Of a stretch of DNA of 64,000 nucleotides, positions 24,591 to 36,247 are shown in pieces. How positions within the stretch are numbered: the stretch's first letter is position 1; each line of letters starts with the position of its first letter. Where the stretch lies: contig CAWGOZ010000012.1 of NCBI GenBank assembly GCA_963824345.1, positions 310,001 through 374,000 on the forward strand, written 5' to 3'. A model generated the notes under the pieces. The model did no database searches. It was given only the letters and a program-made list of their open reading frames with translations, and was not told where the DNA came from. Origin of the DNA: Palsa-89 sp963824345 (GTDB lineage: Bacteria; Acidobacteriota; Terriglobia; Bryobacterales; Bryobacteraceae). The translations under genes were made by a program, and so were the position numbers.

Positions 24591-26129
24591 TTATTGCGCA
24601 GCCTTGCCGAGAGCTTTCAGGGCGATGTTGCGGTTCTGAGAGGCGTTGGGATAAACGGGCCGCAGGCGGAGGGCGTCGTTGAAATCGGCGAGCGCATGCT
24701 GGTAGTCGTGCTTGAGCAGGTAGACGTAGCCACGCGCATTGTAGGCGGTGGCGAGATCGGGCTTGAGCTGAATGGCCTGGCTCAATTCGGCGAGCGCTTC
24801 GGCATATTTTCCCGCCTGAGTGAATGAGCGGCCGCGGGTCTCGTGCTCGGAGGCGGAAATGGGCGGGGCCGGGGTAGGAGCCACCGGCTTGGGCTGAGGG
24901 GCAGGGATGGGCACGGCGATGGGAGCAGGAGTGGGTGGCGGGGTAACCTGTGCGGGCGGCGCAGGGGAAGTCGCCGACTTGCTGGCCTCCTTCAAACGTT
25001 CTTGGGCTTTGGCCAGAACGTCGGAAGCCTCCTGATAGTCCGGACGCAAACGCACGGCCTGAGCGAGGTCCGATTGCGCCTTGGCGTAGTCGCCGAGCAG
25101 ATAGTAAGCGCTGCCACGCGCGAGCCAAGCTTCGGGAAGCTGGGGATTCAGCTCGATCGCCTTAGTGCGATCGGCGAGTCCTTTTTCGTGCATGCCGAGT
25201 TGGTGGTACGACCCGCCGCGGGCCAGATAACCTTCGGCCGAATCGGGCGCCAGTCGCACTGCTTGCTCGCGATCCTGCAGCGCCTCGGCGTGGCGTTCCA
25301 GCCGCACCAGCGCGGAGGAGCGAGCTAGATAGAGGTACACGTCCTCTGGTGTGATTTTCAAGGCGGCGGTGAAGTCGGCGACGGCAAGTTCGTTCTGGCT
25401 GAGCCGGAAGCGGGCCGCGCCGCGCAGCGTGAGAGCTTTCACGTCTTGCGGATGTTGGGAGAGCACCCGGTCAAAATCCTGGATGGCGCCCCGGTAATCG
25501 CCGATTTGCCCCCGGCAGTAGCCGCGGTCGAGAAACGCGTCGGGATTATCCGGCTTGAGACTGATGCTCTGGTCGAAATCGTCGATGGCGTCGCTAAAGC
25601 GGCCCATGGCGATGTACACGTCGCCGCGGGCCCGGATGGGATCGGGATTATCGAGACGGAGCTTGATCCCGGCGGTGTAGTCGGCGACGGCAGGCGTGAG
25701 CTCGCCCAGGGCCACATGGGCCGCCGCGCGTCCGTTGTAAACCGCGGCATCGTTCGACCCGAGTTGGATGGCGCGAGTGTAATCGGCAATGGCCTGGCGC
25801 GAGTTGTTGAGCTGGACATCGATGTTGCCCAATAGCTGGAACGACTCGCTGTTGTTGGGCTCCAGCCGGGCGGCGGCCATGGCGTCCTCGAGCGCATGCG
25901 CAGCATCCCCATTGGAAGAGCGAACGCGTGCCCGGTGCTGATAGTAAAGCGGGCTTCGAGGGTTGATCTGAATGGCTTCCGAGTAAGCCGCCTCGGCTTC
26001 CTTCCATTGGCTGTTTTGTTCGTAACGCAGACCTTCCTTGAAAGGCTTTTCGGCCTGTTTTGGATCGGATGCCAGGGTGACGCCGGCAGCCGCGAGAAAA
26101 GATAGCAGCGCAAACCTACGGAGGCGCAT
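24591..26129 (-). CDS. Exported TPR-repeat protein
   Basis: 512 residues with a signal peptide (1-20, ending VTLA). About nine tetratricopeptide repeats fill residues 25-370 (for example AIADYTRAIQLG, AIDDFDQSISLKPDNPDAFL). A Pro/Ala linker at about 383-430 follows, then two more repeats (ALAELSQAIQLKPDLATAYN). TPR proteins act as scaffolds; the partner is unknown. It overlaps nothing, ends 13 nt from the end of hemQ and is preceded by a second exported gene on the same strand 26 nt away. Confidence 0.88.
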   Translation of the reverse strand: MRLRRFALLSFLAAAGVTLASDPKQAEKPFKEGLRYEQNSQWKEAEAAYSEAIQINPRSPLYYQHRARVRSSNGDAAHALEDAMAAARLEPNNSESFQLLGNIDVQLNNSRQAIADYTRAIQLGSNDAAVYNGRAAAHVALGELTPAVADYTAGIKLRLDNPDPIRARGDVYIAMGRFSDAIDDFDQSISLKPDNPDAFLDRGYCRGQIGDYRGAIQDFDRVLSQHPQDVKALTLRGAARFRLSQNELAVADFTAALKITPEDVYLYLARSSALVRLERHAEALQDREQAVRLAPDSAEGYLARGGSYHQLGMHEKGLADRTKAIELNPQLPEAWLARGSAYYLLGDYAKAQSDLAQAVRLRPDYQEASDVLAKAQERLKEASKSATSPAPPAQVTPPPTPAPIAVPIPAPQPKPVAPTPAPPISASEHETRGRSFTQAGKYAEALAELSQAIQLKPDLATAYNARGYVYLLKHDYQHALADFNDALRLRPVYPNASQNRNIALKALGKAAQ

Positions 26130-26155
26130 TCGAATCTATAACTACACTAGCTGTT

Positions 26156-27142
26156 CTACGGCAGGTTTGTGGCCGCGGTGGGCAGGGTAATCAGCGAGAA
26201 GTGCGAGGCGATGCGAGCCAGGAAACTGTCGCGCTCCGATACTCTCACCCATTTGAGAGCGGACGCCTCGCCATTGTCGGAGAAAAAGCCGACGCCGCCG
26301 CGGCTGATCCGGTTGTCGATCCAAGAACTGATCAACTGGCCGTCGACGGACGTCAGGAAGCGGTTGCCCCGCACGCTGACGCGCACGTGGTAATCTACCC
26401 CGCTTTCGAGCGTGAGGGGCAGCGGCAGTTCCACGCGCTCGCGCTCGCGGCCATCCAGCACGACGAAACGAACCAGGCCGGCATTGGGCCCGGCGTTGGG
26501 CAACGACCCCGGATGAGTTATGACTAATTTGGTGGCGTAATAATTATGAAGGTCGGCGGCGCGAAACGCCCAATCCATGCTTTTGCGGTCGATCTGGCCC
26601 AGGAACTCCAGCTCGTAGTTGGAAAGGGAGGTCGAAGGCTTCCAGAGGCGCAACGATGCGGGGCGGACTTGGCCAGCCTGCAGGGTCCAGTCGGAGGCGG
26701 CGGATTTCAGCCCGTCCCAATTCGAGAACCCGGACCGGAAGTCCTCGCGCAAAGTTCCAGAGGTCTGACTTTGGATCATATTGGCGACGGTTTGTCCAAA
26801 ACCTGCGCGGCTGGGGTGTGGGTTGTCCGGCAGGGGCGAGACGGCCTTAGAAACGGATGAATGCGTCGGAACGCGCGCAAGGCCCAGCAGCAAAACCACG
26901 ATGCCGGCAGCCACGAAGATGGTGCCGCCCAGTCCGCCTCGCCGCTCCGGTTTGTCCTCTGGCTTGGGAAGCGGGAGAGTGTCGCTAAAGCCATACAAAT
27001 CTTCAGCTTCCCGCAATGCTCGCGCCGACCGCGCGATGCCTTTCTGGCGATGGTCGTCGCAACAAAAGTGCGGGTCCTTCAGCTTGCGCAAAGGACTAAT
27101 ATTCTTTCTGCAATATAAGCAGCCCATGGGACTGTCGCTCAC
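26156..27142 (-). CDS. Membrane-anchored protein with N-terminal Cys cluster and LamG-like domain
   Basis: 328 residues from a GTG (an ATG at 27127 is an alternative). The cytoplasmic N-terminus has CLYCRKN and HFCCDDH, a possible zinc site. One membrane helix lies at about 72-92 (GTIFVAAGIVVLLLGLA). The exterior part (140-310) reads as a concanavalin/LamG-like beta sandwich: FRSGFSNWDGLKS, NYELEFLGQIDRKSMDWAFRA, HVRVSVRGNRFLTSVDGQLI. This could bind carbohydrate or surface polymers, which is inference. The paired TPR gene downstream suggests an envelope role. Confidence 0.75.
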   Translation of the reverse strand: MSDSPMGCLYCRKNISPLRKLKDPHFCCDDHRQKGIARSARALREAEDLYGFSDTLPLPKPEDKPERRGGLGGTIFVAAGIVVLLLGLARVPTHSSVSKAVSPLPDNPHPSRAGFGQTVANMIQSQTSGTLREDFRSGFSNWDGLKSAASDWTLQAGQVRPASLRLWKPSTSLSNYELEFLGQIDRKSMDWAFRAADLHNYYATKLVITHPGSLPNAGPNAGLVRFVVLDGRERERVELPLPLTLESGVDYHVRVSVRGNRFLTSVDGQLISSWIDNRISRGGVGFFSDNGEASALKWVRVSERDSFLARIASHFSLITLPTAATNLP

Positions 27143-27323
27143 GATGATTCAGTGTAGCAATCAGGCGGTCCGAGAGATATGTACTAAGGCAAAGAATACG
27201 AGTGAGATGAGAGTACGGTAGGGCTGGACTAAGACGAGCGCCTTAGCAGGCCCGGACTACGGTCAATGTTGAGGGAACTTGACTACAGCAGCTTCTCGTA
27301 TGCTGGATTAAGGTATTCAACGG

Positions 27324-28043
27324 ATGCTGCATGTATGGCGAAGTGTTCCGGCGCTGATTGGCGCGAGCGTGCTGTTGCTGAGCGGATGCGGCCGGGACTT
27401 TGGCCCACGGGGTCCCGAGAGGTCCGAGATCCGGATCGTGGACCTGGATAACTCCGAAGAAGTACGCGCGGAGCTGAGAATGGGCGCCGGAGAGCTGCGG
27501 GTTCGGGGCGGCGCGGCCAAATTGATGGAAGCCAAGTTTGTATACAACCGCCTGCGCATGCGGCCGGAAGTTACCTATCACAGTGCCGCTGCGGGATTCC
27601 GTGGGCATCTGTTGGTGGAAGAACCGAGTGGCGTTCACGGCGGATCGAATCGGTACCAGTGGGACCTGGCTTTCAACAGTCAGAAACCATTGGATCTTCA
27701 GGTGAAATGCGGCGCCGGTGAAAGCCGTCTGGATCTTGGCGAACTATCCTTGCGGCGGGTGGATATCGAGATGGGCGTGGGCGAACTGCGCCTGGATCTG
27801 CGAGGAACGCCGCAGCGCGATTATTCTGTTTCGATTCGGGGCGGTGTAGGCGAGGCTACGGTCTACCTACCGTCCGGAGTCGGTATTGAGGCCGAAGCGA
27901 AGGGCGGCATCGGGGGCATTGAAACCACTGGATTGGAAAAACGGGACGGGCGGTATGTGAACGACGCTGTGGGACGCGCGAAAACCACGGTACGCTTGAA
28001 CATCCGTGGCGGCATCGGGTCCATCCGTCTTATTGCGGAATAA
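27324..28043 (+). CDS. Lipoprotein with repeated beta 'toast-rack' domain
   Basis: 239 residues. Lipobox LLLSGC with Cys22 as the lipid-attachment residue. The mature part shows repeating glycine-led strands (MGAGELRV, CGAGESRLDLGEL, MGVGELRLDLRG, GGVGEATVYLPSG, GGIGSIRLIAE), the pattern of toast-rack domains in LiaF-like and DUF2154 proteins. These occur in cell-envelope stress systems. No kinase or regulator partner is directly adjacent, though the next gene is a hybrid kinase. Confidence 0.78.
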   Translation: MLHVWRSVPALIGASVLLLSGCGRDFGPRGPERSEIRIVDLDNSEEVRAELRMGAGELRVRGGAAKLMEAKFVYNRLRMRPEVTYHSAAAGFRGHLLVEEPSGVHGGSNRYQWDLAFNSQKPLDLQVKCGAGESRLDLGELSLRRVDIEMGVGELRLDLRGTPQRDYSVSIRGGVGEATVYLPSGVGIEAEAKGGIGGIETTGLEKRDGRYVNDAVGRAKTTVRLNIRGGIGSIRLIAE

Positions 28044-28130
28044 GAACCGGGCCCCCCTCCGGTAGCGAGTGAAAATCGGGGGAAGATCCTAGAACTAAAC
28101 GATTTAGTTGCTCCCGCCGATAGTTAGCTG

Positions 28131-30223
<2,093 letters not shown>

Positions 30224-30227
<4 letters not shown>

Positions 30228-32011
30228 ACTTCCAGGCCGACCGAGCGCATGAGATCCAAAGCGTTGCTGCGTTGGACCACTCCGGGCTGCAGTTGATAAT
30301 CGAAATGCAGCTGGCCATCTTCAAGCGTGTCGGCGAGATGGACGTTGGCTGCGCGGCCGGGAAATTCCTCGGCGATGTGGGCCAGCGCGAGGTCATGGGT
30401 GGTGATCAGCCCCAGGGCGCCGCGATCGATCAGAGCTTTGACGATGGCGCTGGCGCCGGCCTGGCGGTCGTGCGAATTGGTGCCGCTGAGTAGTTCGTCG
30501 AGCAAGAACAACACCGGGCGAGGGCCGCCGGTGAGAGCGACGATTTCACGCAGGCGCGTAATTTCGGCGTAAAAACGCGAACGGCCATCCTGCAGCGAGT
30601 CCAGGACGCGGATGGAAGCTCCCAGAGTGAGCGGAGAAATCCTCAAGCGCGCGGCCCGCACCGGCGCACCGGCCCACGCCAGGACGGTGCTGATCCCGAT
30701 GGTCCGCAGCAGGGTGCTCTTGCCGGACATGTTGGAACCGCTCACGATCCACAGGCGCGTATCGCCGCCCAGCCGGACATCGTTGCGGACGGAGCGCGAT
30801 TCGGGCATAAGCGGATGCGCGATGGCTGCGGCGTCGAAGCACCCGCCGGGAGCGTCAACCAGCTCCGGGAAAACGTCAGCGGGGTGTTCATAGCTATAAC
30901 CGGCTAGGGAACAAAGCGCTTCGAATTCACCCACCGTATCGATCCATGCCCGGATCTGGCGCCCGGACGATTTGCGCCAGCGTTCGATGGCCATGGCGAC
31001 TTGCGCGCCCCACAGCAGAACCCAGGCGATGGGCATAAAGATCAGATTGCGCTGCCAATCGAGCCTGGCTACCAGGCGCCCCAGATGCGCGATTTGGGCG
31101 GACGCCATCCGTTGGGACCCCGCATTAAGTCGGGCCTGCATCTGTTGGAGCAGCGGAGCGCTAAACATTTCGCTCTCCACGCGCTCGAGCAGCTTCGCGA
31201 GCAACGCCAGGTCGCGGGACGGGGCATTCACCCCGGTTACGACCCGCAAGGTTCGGTTGCCGAGAAAAAAGGCGTAGCCCAGTGCAACCAGCAGCGCCGC
31301 CAGGAAGGGCGTTCGGGTAAACACGCCGGCCATATAGAGCGAGAACGAAATGACGACTGCGGCGGCGAGGACGGGAGCAATATAGCGCGCTCCACCGGGG
31401 AATCGAACCTCGGGGGCTGCTCCCCAGGCAGCGGCGGCGTCGGGGTCGAGGCTGGAGCGCACCGCGCCGCCGAGCACGGCAAGATCTTCGCGCAAATCGA
31501 GCAGCGGCTGAAGTTCCTGAACTGCAAGATGCCGCGCGGCCACTTCGTCCCTGGCTGTGGGAGCCAGCAGCCAGTGCGCCAGTGTGTCCTCGCCGGCGCG
31601 CGTTCGGGCGGTGGAGAGCAACTCGAACAGAGAGCCTTTGCCGAACAAGTCGAGATCCTCGGCATAGACGTGCTTCAGATCGCGGAAGCGCTCGCCCGAA
31701 GCGGCCGAGATCATCCAGCGGTCTTCCAGACGCGCCACGCCCCGTTCGTAGAAATAGATGGCGCGTCGTGAGCGGTCCATCCGCTCCACAACTCGGGCAT
31801 GGACAATCACCAAGGCGGCGAAAACGGCCAGCGGCAGCAGCAGCCACCACGCCGAGATCCAAACTTCTCCGAAGACCACGAAGGCGACCATGACTGCGGC
31901 AAAACCGGCGGCCAGACGAGCGTTGCCGATGCGCCGAAACTGCCGAGTGAGCTGCTCGAGCGTCCGGCGGCGACTCTCCAATCGCGTCTGGTACTCTGCC
32001 AAAGGATTCAC
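30224..32011 (-). CDS. Membrane-associated MutS-like ATPase
   Basis: 595 residues. The C-terminal ~190 residues are the MutS ATPase domain: Walker A GSNMSGKST (425-433), LRISPLTLGASIRVLDSLQ, Walker B VLFLLDELLSGTNSHDR and TTHDLALAHI. Upstream lies a MutS-type lever/core (LFELLSTARTRAGEDTLAHWL, ~128-148). Unlike MutS it has five probable membrane helices (33-50, 55-72, 211-230, 234-251, 323-341) and no mismatch-recognition domain. DNA mismatch repair is therefore unlikely to be its main role; the function is unknown. Divergent from a stand-alone Smr gene 25 nt away, together the parts of MutS2. Confidence 0.85.
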
Positions 32012-32036
32012 AATGCTAGGCTAACAGCAGTGCCGG

Positions 32037-32309
32037 ATGTTCGACGAACCCATTCGCATTCCCGTCACCGATGTTTTTGACCTGCACACCGTTCCGGCGC
32101 GCGAAGTGAAGCCGGTGGTGGAAAACTATCTGGAGGAGGCGCATCGGATGGGTTTCCGCGCGTTGCGGATCATTCACGGGCGTGGAGTCGGCGTGCAGCG
32201 CGAGATGGTGCGGTCCATTTTGGCGAGAACACCTTTCGTTGCAAGCTTTTCGGATGCACCGGCGGAGGCCGGCGGCTGGGGAGCCACCATCATTACGCTG
32301 CGGGGGTGA
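32037..32309 (+). CDS. Stand-alone Smr-domain protein
   Basis: 90 residues, almost entirely an Smr domain: FDLHTVPAREVKPVVENYLEEA, then LRIIHGRGVG, then the C-terminal AEAGGWGATIITLRG. Smr domains bind and can nick or cleave branched DNA or mRNA, with the DLH and HG(R/K)G motifs at the active site. Normally the domain is fused to the MutS2 C-terminus. Here it is divergently encoded 25 nt from a MutS-like ATPase. Confidence 0.85.
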   Translation: MFDEPIRIPVTDVFDLHTVPAREVKPVVENYLEEAHRMGFRALRIIHGRGVGVQREMVRSILARTPFVASFSDAPAEAGGWGATIITLRG

Positions 32310-32394
32310 CGCTCGGTTGACAAGAAAATGGAACTTTCGCGGGCCGTGGGCGGAATCCCTATCAAAGGCCGATGCGGATCGCCGCAATCAACTA

Positions 32395-32994
32395 ATGCTG
32401 GAATCCCCGTCCCATAGTGATGGCGATCTGCTTCGGCTGCTGTCAGCGGGCAATGAGAAAGCGTTTCTCGATTTCTATCGCAGGCATCAGGGCGCGGTGT
32501 ACCGGTTTGCGCTGCGGATGAGCGGGAAGCAGGAGATCGCCGAGGAAGTGACCCAGGACGTTTTTATGGTTGTGATGGGGTCGGCCGCGCGCTATGACAG
32601 CGGCCGCGGTTCGGTGGCGGCGTTTCTGTATGGGATCGCCCGGAATATCGTGATGCGGACTCTGGAGCGCGAGCGCCCTTACATAACGAAGCTGGACGAA
32701 TCGGATGGCGAGGATGCAGGCCGGCTGACGGCTGAGCAAGATGTGCATGGCGATCTGGCGCGGAACGAGCGTCTTGAAACGCTGCGGAAAGCGGTGCTGG
32801 CGTTGCCACCCGCGTATCGCGAAGTGGTGGTGCTGTGCGATTTGCACGAGCGGGATTACGCCGAAGCGGCCAGCGCGCTGGGCTGCGCGATTGGAACCGT
32901 GCGGTCGCGATTGCATCGAGCTCGGGCGTTGCTGGCGGAGAAGCTGCGCGCGGGCGAAAGGGTTACGGAATGGAAGACGACCGGGAGCTATTAG
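32395..32994 (+). CDS. ECF-type RNA polymerase sigma factor
   Basis: 199 residues from the ATG at 32395 (MLESPSHSDGDLLRLL); the longer open frame upstream is not sigma-like. Region 2: AFLDFYRRHQGAVYRFALRM...EEVTQDVFMVVM; region 4: LPPAYREVVVLCDLHERDYAEAASAL..GTVRSRLHRARALL. It directs polymerase to a small stress regulon. The stop overlaps the anti-sigma start by 25 nt. A GGAACTT heptamer at 32330-32336 matches the -35 element of sigma-E-type promoters and would allow autoregulation, but I see no convincing -10. Confidence 0.9.
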   Translation: MLESPSHSDGDLLRLLSAGNEKAFLDFYRRHQGAVYRFALRMSGKQEIAEEVTQDVFMVVMGSAARYDSGRGSVAAFLYGIARNIVMRTLERERPYITKLDESDGEDAGRLTAEQDVHGDLARNERLETLRKAVLALPPAYREVVVLCDLHERDYAEAASALGCAIGTVRSRLHRARALLAEKLRAGERVTEWKTTGSY

Positions 32995-33416
32995 AAAATC
33001 TGCGGGCACTGGCCATGGATGGGCCGCAAGCTGCGCCAGAACGCGTGGAGCGGCAACTACTCGCCGCGTTCCGGAAGCGGAGCAGGCAGCGTCGCTTGCG
33101 GGTCTGGATGTCGCTTTCTGGAGCAGCGGCGATTGCGGCTGGTCTCGCGTTGTGGCTGTGGGTCCGCGAGGCGCCAAGACCGGCCGCGCCTGTTCCCGCC
33201 CAGATGGAAGAAGAGGCGGACGCGAGTTTCTATCCGCTGCCCGAAGCCGAGGCGCTGCCGGAGGTGGAAAACGCCATGGTAGTCCGGGTTCGATTGCCGG
33301 TTTCATCGCTCCGGTCGATGGGATTTCCGGTGGATGAAGAACGCTCCGATGAAGTACAAGCCGAGTTGTTGCTGGGTCAGGATGGCCTGGCGCGGGGCGT
33401 GCGTTTAGTCCAATAA
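32970..33416 (+). CDS. Putative anti-sigma factor, single membrane helix
   Basis: 148 residues from the ATG at 32970, inside the sigma gene end, as usual for sigma/anti-sigma pairs. Residues 1-40 are a helical cytoplasmic segment, 47-67 a membrane helix (SLSGAAAIAAGLALWLWV), and 75-148 an exterior domain. No zinc HxxxCxxC motif is seen, so it is not the standard ZAS type. It probably holds the sigma factor until an envelope signal arrives; this is inference from position. Confidence 0.75.
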   Translation: MEDDRELLENLRALAMDGPQAAPERVERQLLAAFRKRSRQRRLRVWMSLSGAAAIAAGLALWLWVREAPRPAAPVPAQMEEEADASFYPLPEAEALPEVENAMVVRVRLPVSSLRSMGFPVDEERSDEVQAELLLGQDGLARGVRLVQ

Positions 33417-33435
33417 GTTGTCATTGGAGGCAGTC

Positions 33436-34224
33436 ATGCTAATCAAATTATCGATTCTTTCCGCCGCGGGACTGGCTATCAGCTTGTTTGCGCAGGGTCC
33501 GGCGAGGCATTTAGACCATGGGCCGTGGGGAGATGGCGACTTCGCGCTGGTGCGCGCGGAATTCGGCCTGTCCAATAAAGTTGTGCAAGGCGCGCCGTAT
33601 TCGGCGCAGGCCGTGACGCGGTTTACCCAGGGTCTGGCGAACGGCGATCATATTCAACGAACCACAACGGCCTCCGTTGCGCGTGACAGCCAAGGGCGGA
33701 CGCGCATGGACCGGTCCATCGAGACAGTGGGCGCTCTTGCGGCGGCAAGGGGCGGGGCTTCTCGCGCGATCGTGATCCACGATCCGGTGGCAGGCCTCAG
33801 TTATGCGTTGAATCCGGCCAACAAGACTGGCCGCTCCATGCAGCTACCACAAGGACGGCCGGCGGGCTCGGCGGAAGCCCACACCCGGCATTCGCCGTCT
33901 ACCAATGCGGCGGTGAAGACGGAGGATCTTGGCACACAAGTGATTGAAGGCGTCAGTGCGCAAGGCAAGCGAGTGACGCGCGTGATTGCTCCGGGCCAGG
34001 AAGGCAACGAGAAGGAAATCGATATCGTCACCGAGACCTGGTATTCGCCGGATTTGCAGATCGTGGTCGAGAGCAAGACTAGCGATCCGCGCTTTGGCGA
34101 GACGACCTATCAGTTGAGCGGACTCAACCGAGCGGAGCCGGATCCGGCGCTGTTCACCGTTCCCGCCGGGTATTCAATTAAAGAGAGCCTGATGATGAAG
34201 CGGGAGGCCCCACCAGCCCAGTAG
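33436..34224 (+). CDS. Exported protein of the sigma operon
   Basis: 262 residues from the ATG at 33436, chosen because GGAGG lies 5 nt before it; a TTG at 33418 would add six residues. Signal peptide LIKLSILSAAGLAISLFAQ. The mature part is beta-rich and soluble (RTTTASVARDSQGRTRMDRS, KTEDLGTQVIEGVSAQGKRV). I recognise no catalytic motif; it resembles the exported 'DUF' proteins that often follow acidobacterial ECF pairs. It is co-oriented with the sigma/anti-sigma genes and probably part of their regulon. Confidence 0.72.
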   Translation: MLIKLSILSAAGLAISLFAQGPARHLDHGPWGDGDFALVRAEFGLSNKVVQGAPYSAQAVTRFTQGLANGDHIQRTTTASVARDSQGRTRMDRSIETVGALAAARGGASRAIVIHDPVAGLSYALNPANKTGRSMQLPQGRPAGSAEAHTRHSPSTNAAVKTEDLGTQVIEGVSAQGKRVTRVIAPGQEGNEKEIDIVTETWYSPDLQIVVESKTSDPRFGETTYQLSGLNRAEPDPALFTVPAGYSIKESLMMKREAPPAQ

Positions 34225-34245
34225 AGCGCCAGCTATACTTACGGT

Positions 34246-36198
34246 TTGCGCGCTGTCATCGTCTCGATCGCTCTGCTCTTCTTGCGTCTGCCGCTGGCGG
34301 CCGGGCCACCTTCGCCGGATACCGCGCAGAACTCGCTGTTCGCTCTGCACGAATTTCGCGAGGTGGCGATTTCTGGGGACGGCGGCAAGGTGGCGTGGAT
34401 CGAGTCCGTGCCCGGCAGGATGGAGAGCGATCCGCCGAGCGTTTCGGTCTACGTCAAAGATTTGCGCGACGCGGGCGCGGGCGCCAAGCGTGCCGGCGAT
34501 CCAGGCTTAGTGGCGCAGGGACTGGCGTGGTCCCAAGATGGCAGGCTGGCGTTTCTGTCCGACGCCGATTCGCACGGGCAGATGCAATTGTACGTGGCCG
34601 ACAAACCAGGCCGCGGAAAACCTCGCAAGATCGGCGAACTCAAAGGCTACGTCGAACAACCGCAGTGGTCCCCGGATGGAAAGAGCATCGCGCTGCTCCA
34701 GATTGAAAGCAGCGCCCGCGTGCCTGGTCCCACGGAGGCGACGGCGCCGGAGAGTGGCGTGATCGCGTCCACTGTTGCCGAAAAACGCCTGTCTATCGTC
34801 AGCGTGGTGACGGGAACGGCGCGCACGATCTCGCCGGCCGACATGTACGTGTATGAATTCGACTGGTCGCCCGATGGCAAGGAACTGGCTTACTTAGCGG
34901 CGCCGGGTGATGGCGACGACAATTGGTACGTCGCCGATCTTTTCGCGATTAACGCGGAGTCGGGCGCGGTGCGTCACATTCTGAAGCCGGACATGCAGGC
35001 GGCCAACGTGCGGTGGTCGCCGGACGGCAAGACCATCGCGTTCATCGGCGGTTTGATGAGCGATGAAGGAGTCACTGGCGGCGACATCTACGCGATTCCG
35101 GCCGGGGGTGGCGAGCCGCGGGACCTGACGGCGAATCGAAAAGCGTCCCCAGATTGGTTCCGTTGGTCGCCAACGTCGAAGCAGATCATCATGACCGAGA
35201 ACATTTCGGGAGACTCGGCGATCTCTACGCTGGATCTCGCATCGGGAAGCGTGGAAACGTTGTGGAAGGGCGCGGAGAGCGTGTCTTTTTCGGGCGATGC
35301 GGCCACCAGCGCGGTGGTGCGCAGTTCCTTCGGCCGTCCGCCGGAAGTTTGGGCGGGCGCGACCGGAAAATGGCAGCAGCTCACGCATTCCAACGAAGCG
35401 CAGCAGCGCCAGTGGGGCGAGGGCAAAAGCATCGAATGGAAGAGCGGTGGCTTAGATGTGCAGGGCTGGCTGCTGTTGCCGCAGCCCTACGATCCGGCGA
35501 AACATTACCCGATGATCGTGTCGGTTCATGGCGGACCGGCGTCCGGTGTTCGCCCGAGTTGGCCGCGATCCGGGCTACCGCTGCAACTTCTTTCCGGGCA
35601 AGGCTACTTCGTGTTCATGCCGAATCCGCGGGGGAGTTATGGGGAAGGCGAAGCCTTCACGCGCGCCAATGCGAAGGATTTTGGCCACGGCGATCTGGAA
35701 GATATTCTGGCGGGCGTGGACGCGGTGTTGAAGGATTATCCGGTGGACAACGAGCGCGTGGGCATCGCCGGCTGGAGCTACGGCGGCTACATGACGATGT
35801 GGGCGGTGACGCAGACCAACCGGTTCCGCGCGGCGTTCGCGGGCGCGGGCATCGCCAACTGGCAAAGCTACTACGGCCAGAATGGAATCGATCAGTGGAT
35901 GATTCCGTATTTCGGGGCTTCCGTTTATGACGATCCAGCGGTGTACGCAAAGAGCTCGCCCATCAATTTCATCAAGAATGTGAAGACGCCGACTCTGATT
36001 ATGGTGGGCGATCGCGATGCCGAGTGCCCGCCCGCGCAGTCCTATGAATTCTGGCACGCGTTGAAGACCTTCGGAGTGAAGACGGAGTTTGTGCTGTATC
36101 CGGGCGAGGGGCACGGGTTCCACGATCCGCAGCACATTCGCGACCGGTTCGAACGAGTGGCGAAGTGGTTCAGCGGGAACATGCCGGCGGGAAATTGA
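34246..36198 (+). CDS. S9-family (prolyl oligopeptidase-like) exported peptidase
   Basis: 650 residues from a TTG; signal peptide at residues 1-20 (LLFLRLPLAAG). Residues 30-390 are a TolB/WD-like propeller (repeating WSPDGK motifs). Residues 410-650 are the alpha/beta-hydrolase: nucleophile Ser511 in GWSYGGYM, Asp591 in VGDRDAECP, His623 in GEGHGF. Probably a dipeptidyl or acylaminoacyl peptidase in the periplasm. It begins 21 nt after the exported protein and may belong to the same transcript. Confidence 0.9.
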   Translation: MRAVIVSIALLFLRLPLAAGPPSPDTAQNSLFALHEFREVAISGDGGKVAWIESVPGRMESDPPSVSVYVKDLRDAGAGAKRAGDPGLVAQGLAWSQDGRLAFLSDADSHGQMQLYVADKPGRGKPRKIGELKGYVEQPQWSPDGKSIALLQIESSARVPGPTEATAPESGVIASTVAEKRLSIVSVVTGTARTISPADMYVYEFDWSPDGKELAYLAAPGDGDDNWYVADLFAINAESGAVRHILKPDMQAANVRWSPDGKTIAFIGGLMSDEGVTGGDIYAIPAGGGEPRDLTANRKASPDWFRWSPTSKQIIMTENISGDSAISTLDLASGSVETLWKGAESVSFSGDAATSAVVRSSFGRPPEVWAGATGKWQQLTHSNEAQQRQWGEGKSIEWKSGGLDVQGWLLLPQPYDPAKHYPMIVSVHGGPASGVRPSWPRSGLPLQLLSGQGYFVFMPNPRGSYGEGEAFTRANAKDFGHGDLEDILAGVDAVLKDYPVDNERVGIAGWSYGGYMTMWAVTQTNRFRAAFAGAGIANWQSYYGQNGIDQWMIPYFGASVYDDPAVYAKSSPINFIKNVKTPTLIMVGDRDAECPPAQSYEFWHALKTFGVKTEFVLYPGEGHGFHDPQHIRDRFERVAKWFSGNMPAGN

Positions 36199-36201
36199 CA
36201 G

Positions 36202-36247
36202 CGTTCACACGAGTGTGAACGCGGCACGCAAGAGAGCGTGCGCCACG
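36202..36247. repeat. 46-bp dispersed repeat with two hairpins
   Basis: Copy of the element at 29792-29837 (41 of 46 positions alike). Here it folds into two neighbouring hairpins: 9-bp arms CGTTCACAC/GTGTGAACG and 6-bp arms GCACGC/GCGTGC. It lies between the convergent S9 peptidase and manC stops and abuts the manC stop codon. Confidence 0.75.

Noticed and set aside
27143..27323. Possible tRNA or small RNA before the toast-rack lipoprotein gene
   Set aside because: No cloverleaf, anticodon stem or T-loop GTTCRA pattern could be drawn.
32317..32345. TTGACA as the -35 of a sigma-70 promoter before the sigma factor gene
   Set aside because: At 17-nt spacing the -10 would be CGGGCC, which is not plausible.
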